From positions 48,534-112,533 of the forward strand of contig PTFA01000487.1 in assembly GCA_003342895.1 (NCBI GenBank): a stretch of DNA of 64,000 nt, in the 5' to 3' direction. The notes beneath the pieces were generated by a model. The model saw nothing but the letters and a program-made list of their open reading frames with translations, was not told the DNA's origin and made no database searches. A program made the position numbers and the translations under genes. Positions 35,201 to 48,960 of the stretch are shown piece by piece. The DNA comes from Casuarius casuarius. Its lineage: Eukaryota; Chordata; Aves; Casuariiformes; Casuariidae. Each line of letters opens with the position of its first letter. Position 1 is the first letter of the stretch.

Positions 35201-38200
35201 GACAAAGATTTCATATGATTTTGGGACAACTATCTAGCTTCATGCCTTTAGCTTTTAAAAACTACCTAACAGTGAAGAATTACTGAAAATCCCATTCTTC
35301 CTCTGTTTTTTAATAAGGATAAAAAATAGGCTGCTAAAAACTGGTTTGTGGATGTTGTTCAAAAATCCATAATGCTAATAAAATTTGACTTTATACTCCT
35401 CCTTAGTTTCACTGGTACTGGTACAGTGTTATTACTATACCAGCACACAGCAAACCCTACACAAAATGCAACTAATTGGATCAAAGTAGTTCAAATCGTC
35501 ATTATTCACATACTAATTTTACTTCCAGGTCATTTGTAACTCATTGAATTTGCATGGAACAAAGGAAGGATTAACTCCGGAAATTGCAGTGATCCATGGG
35601 AGCTATAACAGTGTTCAAAACAACACCTAAGCCCACACTATCTGTCTGCTTCACAGACCGCAGGAAAGATATCAGTAGTACACTCACTAACTGTGAGGAC
35701 TTTGCCCATTAAGGAATTCAGGGCAGAACAGTGATCTCTGCAGTGATTTATGCTTTCAGTGGTGGCAAGCACTTTCATTACAGTCTGCTGTTATGCCAAA
35801 GTAAGCAGTTTCAGGCTTCCTACATAAAGTCATGCATTTTGACTCACACAAGCCAAAAGACATAGTCATCCAAACAGGGGCAATATGCAGAAAGCAACTG
35901 GAGAGGCAGTGACTTATCAATACGTACAGATGCTGTTTTCTTACTGGTTATTTCTCCAGGATCTTACCTAATAGTAAGGATACTGCATGTCTGGTTTACA
36001 TTTAAAATGCAACACCCTGTAGACATGTTCCAGGTAGTGGCACTCCATCAAATCTTGCTTCCTCAGCACTTACAGTTCTTCTCAGGAGGGTTTTGTGGCT
36101 CATGCCAAACTTTATATTGTCACAGGGAAACTGGTTCTGAGTTAAATATCAGTGTGGCATTTCTGCATTATGCTGCAGTCACATTCAAAATTATATTAGT
36201 TTTCAAAATCCAAATACTACAAGTTACTCTGAAATATGTAGTTTTAGTATTTCTTTTGTTCTATTAAGCATTTAGCTGAAAGAGATCATTGGAAGAAATA
36301 ATAACAGAATTCTAGTATTTATGAAATTACAAGTATGTGAGCACACTGGCCTGAGTGATTATCAGTTATTCAGGTTTGTTTTCTTCTGAACCAGAACTCA
36401 CATACCTCACTGCATCCTCACAACAGCTGCTCCAGATTTTCTGTTTCTGATCAAGCTGCAGCTAAATGGCCAACATTTGCAATGAGGAAAAATCATTCAC
36501 ACAGTTTAGAAGTAACCTTTCAGAGGTCTTCCTAATACGTAGTAGCTGCTTCCCCTCTCCCCCTCTTAAAAAAAAAAAAAAAGAAAAAAAATATCTGATC
36601 ACTCTTCTGCTGCAGTTCCACTAGGTGAAAAAGTGTCTTTTTAACAGTCATTATTACCTGAAAGCATTTTTTTTCTTAGGTGGACCACTTCAAGCTGCTA
36701 CAGGACTTGTTTTGCTGGTTTATAGAGCCACAAAATAGGTCTTCTTTTGTGGCAATTTGGAATCTTACCTTGCTTTCAGCCAAATCTATCTACTATCTGT
36801 CTATCTAATGTGGGCTAGTACTTTAAACCAAGGCTAATTTACATGATGAGAAACCAAACTCCAGATTAATTTGGTCTGCAAGCTTCCTTTTGTGAATATT
36901 GGCTGAAAAAATAGCTAAGATTCACTAAGAATTCTGAAAAGATGATGGAGGATTTAGAGAAGACAGGAAATTGCTCAGAGTTCTTCTGGTATGCAAGAGT
37001 ATGGAAATATTTTCAGGCAAAGAAATAGGGGAGGGTGTTTGCTTTTGTAATAATTCTGTACACTGGTAAACTATATGACACTTCAGTTTTCTCTGTGCAA
37101 GAAAAACATCTAACAACAGGAAACATAGCACTTACTTCACAGCACTCATTTCATTGGCAATATGCAAACACTTGCTATAACTGAGAAATGGATCTAGGGA
37201 AGTTATTAAGGTACTTGTTAACTGGCCACTACAGTGAGCAGGCTAATAATTACTCCTTATGTATGAAGGCTAAGCAAAATTCTTCCGCAAATTGTGATAA
37301 GAATGTGAGGAATCGCAGAAGTTCTTCAGACTCTTCCAATTAAACATGCTTATGCCCTTGGATGGAGCTGACTGGCAATTCTGAAAATACATTGTGTTGT
37401 CCTTTAAACATTATTATCAAAAGAAGTGTGGATGAACCTTGGTCAATAGCAGTTGTTGTAGAGATTTTGTTGGAAGTTTGTGTTCAGAGTATATGCTTAG
37501 AACCTATAATGAAAGATAGTCTCATGCATAGCATTGTAAAACCTCTTTCTGAGCTTTGTTTACTTTTCACTAAAAATATATCAGGCAGTTCATCAGTGCT
37601 GGTTGAAAATCTGTAATGGAGTTTGCATGCATCCAACCTAACATGCATCCAGCCAGCATTCATCAAAGAAAGCTGTGATGTTTTGCTAAGCTACTAAACA
37701 GCTACCCTTGCTGCACTCACATGGAGATCCTGCCAAAGAAGACGAATATATCTAAACTCCAGAGCAAAACAATAGAAATTTGAAGAGACTTTATTGTTTT
37801 CATTAATTCCTTATTTCTACCAGCGACACAAAACATATCCTGTGCTACAAATCATTCAGAATATCTGTGATCTTTATCACATTTATGTTCAGAAGAACTT
37901 GGTTTGTTGAGGCCAAGAAAAATATTCTGGTGTACTGGTGATCAGCACCTGGCCTTTTGTATGTGGCACAATTAATCTTTCTTTCCATCATCAGAGGCAA
38001 TGAATGTTTATTTTCAGTTAACTAGAATGCAGCGTTTTCTGTCTCAAATATATATTCCAAATTCTTCTGCAGTGCATCTCCACTTCATTAACAACAGTAG
38101 AATCACAGCATTTGTGAATTCAACCCTATATTTTAAAGGTTGTGCTTAAAACAGTAATATTTTTCTTTCCTTAATGTTTTCTTTTAATAGGGCATTGCAT

Positions 38201-38637
38201 TTGTTATTTTACAACATTTGTCTCTGTTCTTAATCTGTAATGTAATTAGTCAAAGTTCTTTCGGGGGAAGTAATGATGAATCTTTATTTGGAACTCTCAT
38301 AGTAACAAGCTACACCAATACAGAAATCAGGGACACTGGAGCCACATGTTCTTAGAGGGAAGATGTCCCTCTGTTTTGTAACACATGTAACTCACTAGTT
38401 ATTTGCATGATTCAGAATCATTGTTGGGCCAGTGTGTGAATCTTCACTTCATAATCTGGTTTTATAGGAGGAGGGGGATTTAAAAAACAAACTAATAATT
38501 AATTAAGAAATTAAGTGCATGATAATGTATAGAGTTATTGGAAACATGGGACACATTCAACTTCTGGCAAACATAAAATTATCTTTAAAGCATTCTCATT
38601 AAAGATTATACTATCTATTATTACTTAATACTTTGTA

Positions 38638-38713
38638 TTTATATACAAATATTTATATAAAAATACTTATATACAAATATTATATACAAGCATTTATATA
38701 CAAATACTTAATA
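38638..38713. repeat. 14-bp minisatellite (TTTATATACAAATA)n
   Basis: Five units of 14, 14, 14, 13 and 14 bp starting at 38,638, 38,652, 38,666, 38,680 and 38,693, with one to three changes each, then a partial unit. An AAT/AAC-rich patch follows to about 38,750. Confidence 0.9.
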
Positions 38714-40964
38714 CTATTAATTAATAGTAATAATAATAACAATAACAACTACTGTTACTTATAAACTTAATGTTTGCAGGTGCTGAAAACATATTTATTG
38801 GTAATGATTTTTTGCCTATAAGATTTTTTGTATTATCTATCTGAGATTGATAGCATTTAGGACAATAAAAAAAATATAATTATACAACCCTTTAAGAGTT
38901 TAGAGACTCACTTAACCTTTAAAATGTTTTTATGATTTATGTATTGGTTCATCTTTTAAAGGTTGAAATGAAGATAGACCCATAGACAGTACCAAGTCTG
39001 ATTAAGTCTGATAAAATTATACACAGTCCCACCATACTGCTTTTTACCTCTTTTCTATTGACCACACAGTTTACCAGAATTGAATTATTTATTTCAAATG
39101 TCCTGATTGTTTTCATTAAAATAAGAAGTTCAGAAGTCAATGTCTGGATTTCTTTTTGCTGCTTTTTGCATTTATAATAAGCCAGAAAAGTTATTGAATG
39201 TGGAAAACCACAGATAGATAATGAAAAGCCTCTGCACCTTCTTCTTCAACTCTGCACCTTCTCTTCAACTCCCACACTTTCCCATACAGTACCTGTCATA
39301 GAACCTATGATTGTGTACTTCTGTTATTAAATTCAAAGGAAAGTTAAACTGTACTTTTCCCGAGGCTTTCTAGCAAAGGCATATCAACTCTTTGCAAATG
39401 TCATCTGCTATCATATTGTAAAGTCAAATATTTGACTGAATCAATAGACTTATTCTGAGCTTACATTTGTACACTTTTGTGTCTAATTTACCAACTCCTC
39501 TCAACCCATCTTTCCATACATTTGTATCCCAGTATGCTCTTCTGTCCTTTATAATGACAGCCATGAACTTCATTGCCATATTTCTTCCTTTTCTGACTCA
39601 AAGCATAGGCTTTGGTAAAGCTAAAAGATTCTTTTGAACTCTTGCACAAATATAGATCTAGTGAGCACAGCTACAAACACTGTCAGTAAATGATTCATTT
39701 ATTTTCTACATATTTCATATCAGATAGCAAGACTTATCCTGAGCACAACAGATAGGTAGAGCAGAATTTCTGGCTTCTGGAACCTAGGCCTCAGCTATCA
39801 TGGCTAGAAGTTAATGTGTTCAAATTCTAAAACTTGCAAGTCCCTTCTCTTTCATCCTCCATCTTTTCAGGAATCCTTGCTCCACTCGTGCATGGTGTAC
39901 ATGAACAGTTTTTTGGTTTGTAGATTGACGCTTCTCTTTGTAAAGAAACCACTCATCAAATCCTAATTTTAGTACAACAGCAACAATGATACCACATATA
40001 GCATATTTTATTGATCAAGATAGTAATCCTGGAAAATTAAAAAGGATGCTTTAGGTTTTAAGCAACTTCTTTGTGAACACGTTTTATCAAAAAAAAAAAA
40101 AAAAAATCCCAGTGAAACAATAATACCTTTGCTAGGTCTACATTTATGATCATTCATACCATTTAGATACAGATGTGCTTTCATTTGATTCTCTTTATCA
40201 AAGTTAGCTGTTTTCATAGATGGGGACCTGACTTATTCCCACAGTGCAAGGACTTGACTGTGTTTACCTGCAGCTCTATAAGAAAATTAAGAAGGGAACC
40301 CTGTTCACCAGATACATGTTCTCACATTAACCCATGATATTGCTGATCCTAAGTATGGCAGGAGAGGATATGAATACTATAAAAGAGTAAGTGCTTTTCT
40401 GTTTCTTTTCTTAAGTTTTGACTTTTTAATTGTTGCCAGCCCATGCACTAGAAACATTATGTTCTGAAATCTAATGTATGGAAGAATGTACTGACTATTA
40501 TTGTCAAAGCTTCTTGACTTTTGCAGGGCTTAATTCTGATATTTCCTTTGTTGTCAGAATACTTCTCTGACATATTAGTCTGTCCTCATTACAGCTAATT
40601 CATATATTTCAGATTACTTGACCAATTTGTAAATTAAAGCTTAAGGGTCTTAGAAAGGAAAAGAAGGAACCCACAACATTTCTGAGCTATAGGTACAGCT
40701 TCTCTTTAAAGCTTTTAACTAGTGAACACTCCTCCCAAAGCACATTGGCTCTTTAGGAAGTGTATTCTTCTCCTTTAAGGCCTGTGGTTTCTTAGCACAT
40801 TTTCAGCCGTGGGCTAATAAACTCTGAGACAGGCACTGGAGGACTCGTCATTTTTTCATCCTATAAAAAATGTGTAAGCAAAATTCTTCTTTACCAAATG
40901 AAGAGAAAGAATACAAGTATGTTTATCAATCCCAGTAATGCTTCTGAATCACCCCTTGAATATC

Positions 40965-40992
40965 TGTATATTTCAGTAAGCTGAAATATACA
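40965..40992. repeat. Perfect 12-bp inverted repeat, 4-base loop
   Basis: TGTATATTTCAG and its reverse complement flank TAAG. The stem is AT-rich. No T or A run follows, and no role can be assigned. Confidence 0.9.
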
Positions 40993-43900
40993 AGCTCATA
41001 GAAAAGAATTTATACAAATAATTGCTTCAGTTTTATCCAGCATTTTGGTGGGAGAAATCATTTAGAAAACAACTAATCAGTTTTGCTGAAGTGGAAACTA
41101 AGGAAACATCTATTTCTGGGCAAAGTGAGACTCCTTAGGGCAATCTCAATGCCCTTCATTAAAAATATCAGATTTCAGAATCTGACCCTGCAAGTGTGAA
41201 ATCCTTTAATGACAAAAAGTAAGCAATAGGCAGCTCAATTTTGTTAAGCCACAATGTGAAATACATGCATAGTAAGGCACTTTAAGCTGCTGACAAAAGC
41301 CAAACATGGTTTATAAAAGCATGTAAATAGCTTGTATTCAACTCACAAGAAACTTTGAAAACAGTGAGAACTGAATATTAACTCATTTACCCCTGTCCAC
41401 ATTGAAAAGTAAGTGCATTTACTTCTGATCCTTTCTTACTCTGCCCTGTGTACTAGCTGTAGTGTTCAGTAATAAATCCTACTTAACTTTTATGTACCCT
41501 GCTGTAAAAGCAAAGAAAATTGTAAGGCATACAATATATCCCTGTACACTCGACTTTAGCATCAATGTAGATAAGAAATTAAGTGCTCTTGCATGACACC
41601 TGAATCAAGCAACTTCTTTTCTGATACTTATCTCTCCAGCCAGTTCAGAGGTGCTCAGAAGTGGCCCACTCCCAGTGCGCACCTCACACACCAAAGATAC
41701 ACTATGAAGTTTTGCGCATAGTATCAGTCAGGGAAACCAAATGAGTAAGAGGTAACCTTAAAATAACCTTCCTCACCATTATAGAAAACAACAATCAATG
41801 AAACTAGCAAATTGTAACTTGAAATGGGATTAGGAAAACAAAGATAGAATCTATGAGGACACATAAGGTCTTTTTAATAGAAAAAAAGATGCTTAGCACA
41901 AGATATCAAAATCTTAGTGTCACACTTCAGTTGTAACACCTAAACAAAAAAAGGCAAATGTGCAGGAATCTGGAAGGGAATGAAGGGGTATGCCCATCTT
42001 CTGTCAGGCAGAAAGCTTCAACCATATCTAAGGCAACATTTTTACTCTCAGCAGTTAAAAAAAAAAAAAAAAGTTTCAAACAAGGCTTTTGTTGGTTTCA
42101 GTTTTGATTTTCATGGTACAGTTATTGTATTTATCACTGACCCAATATTTTCCTCTGAAAAAAAATGGGAACTCCCTGAGAAATTCTGGAATACACATGA
42201 TCATACTTAGACTTAAAACTAAGTTCCGGTCCTGGAATAATTTTAACTGGACTTCGACATACGCACGTATTTTGGGACAGGGGGAGGCATATTCTCTGGT
42301 ACTTGAGTAAAAGCAGCTGCCTAAATGCACAAAACGCTAGCCTGTAGGAAGAACTCTCCTCTCAGACCAATTCTGCTCTGAATGAAAACTTAAGCTTAAC
42401 TTCAAAGAAAGTATTCCCTCTGCTCCTGCTGGCTACCACTCTTAGACATACCTCCCTTTCAATTCTACAGCTGCAGAATCTGTCATAAAGCTTCACCTTC
42501 CTTTACCTGAGCTAGTTACCCCTGGTTCCTCAGTAGGCAGTCCCTTTTAATACATCCAGGTGAGGAAGAACAGCCTCAGAAAACAGAATTTGCCAGAAAA
42601 GACGTTGCATTTCATTTTTTGTTGGGAACTGCAGAGTTACTGTGTTGCCACTTTCAGTGAGATAATGGGTAATTACCTCCACCAGTGAGAGACGGCAGAA
42701 TGGCACAGAGGTTCTCTTTCTTCCCACCTCCCCCGACATACTGCTTACAATAAAACTGTCATTCGAATTTGCAAAGCAGCCCAGAGCTAGTTTTTAAACT
42801 TTATTACCAGCCAACCTATTAATATTGTAAAGCAGTATCTGCCTGAATTTATAGCCTATATAATAACAAAAATGTAAAAATAAAAATTATAGCCACTATT
42901 ATGCTTTGATGCCATGTTTTTCTAACTATTAGATGTTGGTCTTATATGCTTGTGCAGAAAGCAAAAACACAACAAGCAAACACTCTCAATTAAAAAAATA
43001 AAAATGTGTAATTTCTGTAATAAAATTATTTGAAATTAAGATATCCATGAAGCAATAAAATTAGTGATTTCAATTGGGATGAATCTGTTCATATATATAT
43101 ATTCATATATATATATTTAAAGAAAAAAATTAAAAAAGTAGAGATTCTCTGCTCAGTTTCTCATATTTTTTTGTCAGGCTACTAAAGATTGATACCTTCT
43201 TGATTCAAAGCTGGTGAAGCATTCTAGAATATATAGCCTTTATACCATCTGCACACTATTTTGCTTTTCTCACATTCTCTGTTTTTTTGTCTTAAGACTA
43301 CAGATACAAATTGGGTATCACATAACACCAGTGTTCCGTTCAGTGATGAAATTCTTCTGCAAAAAAATTTTACTCCAGCCATGAATATTTATAAATATTT
43401 TTAAGCCAGACTTTGGAAAATAGGCATAACAAGCAAAAATGAGATGAAAATCAGTAGCCTTCTGGGATTAGTTATATACACAACTCAGCAATACAGAAGA
43501 CCTTTATTTTTCAGGTGTAAGTTTATTAGGGAAGTGATGGCTCTTTTTTCCATAGCTGAAGAAGACTCTCAACATAAGGAAAATCCTAATTTTTGAGTGG
43601 AAACATCATTGGCAGGTGTGATTAAGAAGAAGAGCTCATTGAAATGCAGGTTTTTCCATTCACAAGAATAGACCCTGGAAGCAATAGCACTTACAGGATC
43701 CTGCCAGAAATCTAGAAAACGATTTGAGAAAACCATGGCTTTTTTTTAAATCCAAAAGTTACAAAACCTGGAATGTTTCCTGAACTCTTGTTTTTTCAAA
43801 AGAAAAAAAAGACAAAAAACATACAAAAAACTCTTGAAGTTTCTCTGTAGCAATGAGTTTAACAGTTCGTAGAAGGATAGAAAAGGCCAATGTCTCTGCC

Positions 43901-45683
43901 ATTCTGCCAGTCCAGAAGATTCCAGCAAAAGGTATGTCAAACAACCGAGAATGAGCTGCTTATTGACTGGAACTCACTAACTGGCTCCTTTCCCTGGCAC
44001 TACTCCTGAGCTGCCATCTGGTTTTAGTCAAGCTGTGCAAACACCCCCTTTTTGTCCTTCTAGACTGCAAGGTCTTCCAGGTGGGCCTCCCCTTTACAAG
44101 GACTTAATATAACGGACCAACGACATCTCAGATAAAGCTCCAGATCATTCTGTAATGCAATACTTATTATTACTAATAATAGAGAAATGTTTTCCAGACA
44201 GCCAATTCTCTGTCAATCTGAAGGACATACAATATGTTTCCTGGGGAGAACAGGCAGGTAGAAAGAGAAGGCATATCCACAGGCTGCAAGGACTATAATT
44301 CTCTCTTGATATTTTATGAACTTTTCAATTGCTGCTAAAGGACCGTTCTCAGCAGCTAAATGAGAAGATTTCTGCTGGTTATCACTATCTGATTTTGCAA
44401 TTATTCAAGCAATATGTACCTTGAAACAACATAGATCACTGCATTCATTATAATAGGAAATATACTGAGTCTACTAAGTTTCATGTCACTGAAAGAGTAT
44501 GCCAGTGATGTCAGCACAAATTTATTGAGTCAGCTTAACACAGTTGCCTGTCTGCACTTTTTAGTTGTACATAATGCTTAGACTTAATCCAGAAGATGAC
44601 CATGGCTCACATTTTACCAGCCCATCTCTGAACTGATCCATGGCTCACAGGTGTCACAAAATACTGTGTTTCGTTGTGTTTCAGTTCGATCAACAGGATA
44701 GTCAACACAAAATACAGGAGAATTAACTTTGAATGAATAACAGTTTACTTCCATACTTACAGAGTAGCTTGCTTGTTTTTTGTTTTTCTTTTCTTCCTCC
44801 TGAAAGCAACAAAGCTCTGCAGAAACAGAAAATACATCTAGATGGAATCTCCATCTTATGCAATGTTGCATCATTTGTTGCTGCAGCAATATATAAATAT
44901 ATATATATAAAAGGAGAGATGCATTTCCTTAACTTTGTACACTGGTGAAGAGAGGAGATAAAATTCCACCTCCTAACCTAAGTCTAGAAGAATGTTACTA
45001 AACACAGCAAGCTGTGTATCCACTATAAGCACCGTGGTAGCACAAATAGCATGCTTCTACCCATTGTGGCAGGAACACTCAGATATAACCTCCTCTAATG
45101 TGTGTTTTTGTTATCTAGATTAATTATCCCACTCCTAGTCAAAATGGCCAGGTGCCATTTAGATTTCTTTTTAGAGTCAAGAAACACAGTGATTTTATAG
45201 GTTAATATTAATGTTAATATACAGACTGCCTTTTTTCATATTCAGTCACAGCTGTGTAACACTTATACACATCCTACACACATAAGCCTGCACATATGTA
45301 TTTTGAAACCTGAAGGCTTGTTTTCTTGGGGTCTAAAGCTGATGTCCACTTACACATCTGCAATTTTTAGGGATGGATTATCTTATTTAAAAGTCACAGT
45401 TCTGGGGAGACTAGCTGCTACTGTGCTGTATGCAAAGGGCAGTATTGATTGCTGACTACAAGACAATGCCTCTCCTGAAATGACACTCTCCACACAAGTA
45501 ATACACATAATTTCCCCAACCTGTCTTTACACAATGCCAGCACTTGGATCATGTTTTTACTAAAAGGCCTTTTTGAAAATGTGTGACATCATCAATCTAT
45601 TCAGTGCCTATCTTCTGCCTGACAGCCTAGCATCAATATCCAACATAGACAGACTTTTGTTAAAAGGAAAAAAAAAAACCTCA

Positions 45684-45830
45684 CATATATATATGTACAT
45701 GTGTACCCACATATATGTACACACACACTTACACGTGCATGCACATGCATTTTAAATACATATTTTAACAAAATGCGTACTATATATGTGCATGCAAACA
45801 CACACCTATATATGCGTGTGTATGTGTGTT
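45684..45830. repeat. Alternating purine-pyrimidine tract (TA/CA/GC steps)
   Basis: Roughly 145 bp made largely of TATATA, GTACAC, CACACA, GTGCATGCAC and TGTGTGTG steps, interrupted near 45,750-45,780 by an A/T-rich piece. Short plus and minus frames over it encode His/Tyr/Thr/Val repeats and are artefacts of the tract. Confidence 0.85.
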
Positions 45831-48598
45831 TCTTCCTATAGGGGAAAACTGAATAAAACTGTTGCTGTTATTTACATCTGGGAAAAAGAACATAAAACAT
45901 TCTTTATGATTATCTGATTCAACTTGAAAGAATTTCCTTTATTCCCTACAGTTATCGGGTCAAGCTAAGTCGCAAAATGTTTCACAGAGATCTCCAGCAC
46001 TGGATTCTTGTCTTCTACATCAGGCCTTTCCCAAGATGATGTGGGGTGAAATATCCAATTTTTCCAGTAGGGTGTCTTTTGAGTGTAAATTCACTCTTGG
46101 GAATTCTTGACTTGTACAGCCCAGTGTTTAATTCAATGAATTCATGTCTTAAATTCTGTCAGCTGAAAGCTTCACTGCTGCCATCTAAAGGAGCCTGCAG
46201 AATTCACATTCTGGTCAGATGGGTTTTGTCTGGACTTAATACCATTTGACTCTAAATGTTAAATGTTTCTTTGCCTAGCAGACAGCTGCATAAAATCTAA
46301 ATATTCAGGAACCTAAATACAAAATAGTTTTGTATCATATTACTTCAGAAACATCAAAATGCAGACCTATGAATGGGAATAATGAGTAGCATCCATTAAT
46401 AGACTGAAAAAAATACCTTTGGTGATGGCAGGATATATAGACATGGCTCATTGGAAGTGGGAGACCAGTGACAGTCCCCTAATCAACCTGGTGTGCATCA
46501 AACATATCTGAGATCTGTAGGATTGTAGAATTATGTATTGGAGGAAATACTATCATAGCTCCATTTGGTTAGAATGTGGCTTCGGTCTTGAAATGTTTTA
46601 CTTACAGATGTACTCTTGGCAGGTCCTATCACTTTCAGAAGCAAAACTCATATGGATGTCTATGCAAGGGATAGCATCTGATCAACACACAGCTCTGAGA
46701 GAAAAGTGCCTTCCAGGATAGAAAAAAATGCAAATCAAATATGTCTGTTTTATCACCAGTGTGAACGAAAAACACAATAATGTGCTGACCTTATCTTACA
46801 AAACTCTCATTTGCTTACTGTTGTCTTTGTTTGTTCATTCTGTTAAAAGCCTTTGACTAAAATTGCTTCTATGATAGGTATATTTTTGTAATTCACAACA
46901 AAAAGCCCACTTGTGACAAGTACTGATTGTGAGAAGCTCGAGCTTTGCCTATTACGTTCTCCCCTCAGAGGAAGCTGCATATTGAATTGTATTGTTATAC
47001 TTCTGCATTTTTTCCCATAGTAAAAATTAAAAAAAGAAATATAAACAAAGAGAAAATATGGAAATGAATCATACCATAAATCACAGCAGATCAATCCTGT
47101 TGCATGCCTTCGGAGATGATTTTAGGACTGGAAATATATTTATGCTATTTTATAAATCACCCCAGAGCAAGCACACAGATTTGCTTCAGTTCCTTCCTTG
47201 TTAAACATGGTTTTGTTTCCTGTCCAGTGATTCCTGTGCAAGTGGAAAGCCAGAGTGACTTTACACCTTTGATTTCTCTCATTCCATTTAGGAAAGCAGC
47301 TGTTTCTCATCCTTTTAGACAAGGACCATTTAACTTGGAACTTCATGGAACAATTTGGTTAAAGATTGCACCCGCCAGAGACTGAACTTCCACTAAAATA
47401 GATAAATCAAGAGCTGCCTTCTTTGCAGTACAAAGCTAGAATGAGTGTGATAAAACACACAAAGATTCTCAATAGACAAGGCAAAAGGGAGGAGGAGGTA
47501 ATTATAATGCTAAAGAGAAAGACAGACTTTGATTAGCACAGGTTATAAATAATAGTTTAAAAACCACAGAGTAAAATCACTTCTGCTAAGTGGTAATTTT
47601 CATGTATTATTTTTTCTATTCTTCTATCGATTTTTTTTTCAGTTTATTTCTTTTAAAGAAGGGAGTAAGGAACCATTTGATCTGTAAAGATCTCATTTCT
47701 TTTAGATACACCAAATGTACTTTTTCTAAAGGAGGAATAATGACAATTCTGGGATGCTGTGCATCTGGGAATATGTGCATTATTGTTTGTGCAAGTGACT
47801 GTTAAACTGGAAATAAAAGGCTTGCTTCTCCCTCATTATGTCAAGAGAAGAATAATGAATTTGTGTGACATTTGAGACAAATACATCAGAGTCACAAATA
47901 TTACATGATTAGTACCAGAGTGAGGGAGATGAGCTCTGTAATTAAGAAATGAGATGATGTGAATCTCCAAAGCCCCCTTCCTGCAATTTTTAAAATAAGA
48001 TAAGGTCCTCAGCATCTTTCTCTGTCAAAGTGGGATTTCTTTCATACTTTGTGCTGGATATTGCTTTCCTCTGGCCTCTAGAACAGTGATTCTTAGTAGC
48101 TTTACACTGCAAACTTTTGCTGTACCCAGCTAGTTGATGGCTGCTGATCCTATACATGTAAATGACAATGTATTGCAGAGGGAGCTGCAGGGTGGGAAAG
48201 TCTACCTGGCTAAGTTACAATGAATATAGTGAGTTTGGGGAATGGAACAAGAAGATGTTGAAACTGTGGAAAATTGCTAAAGGGATCAATTAGGAAGCTG
48301 TCTCTGAAAGCTTGGAAATCACAGAGAATGTGGGAGGATCATGGTGAAAAAAGAGAAAAAAAAACCTTCTAGCATAAATAATGAGAATACCTATAGATAG
48401 GAAGGTAAAGTCTTCCCCTGTGTGTGTAATTCATTGGGTTAGTAATATGCAATATGTCTCATGGCTCTGATTTCACATCAGCCCATTCCTGCTAATTCTG
48501 GGTTTCTGTATGGAGTTCAGGTTGCAGTCCAAACCATTTATGTTGTTACAAGAACAGCATATACTTTTTTGTTGTTGTTTTGAGGGCGGGTTCTGACC

Positions 48599-48960
48599 TG
48601 TGTCATGCACCACTAGGGGAGTGTCCGGGATTCTCTGAGATTCCAGAGTTAGTTGCACTGAACTCAAGAGAGCATTATTTGTCAAGTAAAAGAATTTATT
48701 AGAGCTAAGCGGTTCTACACATATGATGGATGCTGGACAATACTAAACAAGTAACACCAGACAATCTACAAGTATAACAAAACTAAATAGTGTAGTAAAG
48801 CTAGAAATATAACAGAACTAAAAATAGAATACACATATCAGAGCTCCATGGCCAAGCCACAGATGCATGGTACAATGACCATTCTCACAAGCACAGTACA
48901 ATGACCGCTCTCACCCTTTCCTTGTCCTTATGGGCTACCCCTCCAGTATAGTTTTCCCTG
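48599..48960 (-). mobile_element. LTR-like dispersed repeat, copy 3 (3' part, minus orientation)
   Basis: Read on the minus strand this matches the right part of the repeat at 22,665-23,450: GAGAGCGGTCATTGTACTGTGC versus GAGAGTGGTCGCTGTAC, then GAGCTCTGATATGTGTAT, CTTAGCTCTAAT, TTGAGTTCAGTGCAAC versus TCGAGTTCAATACAAC, and a shared end with CCCCTAGTGGTGCATGACACA. The poly(A) signal AATAAA is intact (TTTATT at 48,695-48,700 on plus). The left part of copy 1, with its TATA box, has no clear match here. Further related sequence may extend to about 49,260, where minus-strand sequence again looks like an LTR, but I could not align it. Confidence 0.6.

Larger units (their letters stand above)
32281..48598. 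other. Long AT-rich non-coding stretch, no gene recognised
   Basis: Over 16 kb with no identifiable exon, LINE or LTR. Open frames are all below 100 codons and lack domains. Minor contents are a CATACCATCA-type short repeat near 33,648-33,694, a TA run near 34,440-34,452, an A-rich tract at 36,567-36,591, an 18-A run at 40,089-40,106, an A run near 42,058-42,072 and a TA run at 43,090-43,117. The 14-bp minisatellite near 38.64 kb, the 12-bp palindrome at 40,965 and the CA/TA-rich tract at 45.7 kb are listed separately. The isolated A runs could be tails of old retrocopies, but I saw no parent gene next to them. Confidence 0.5.
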
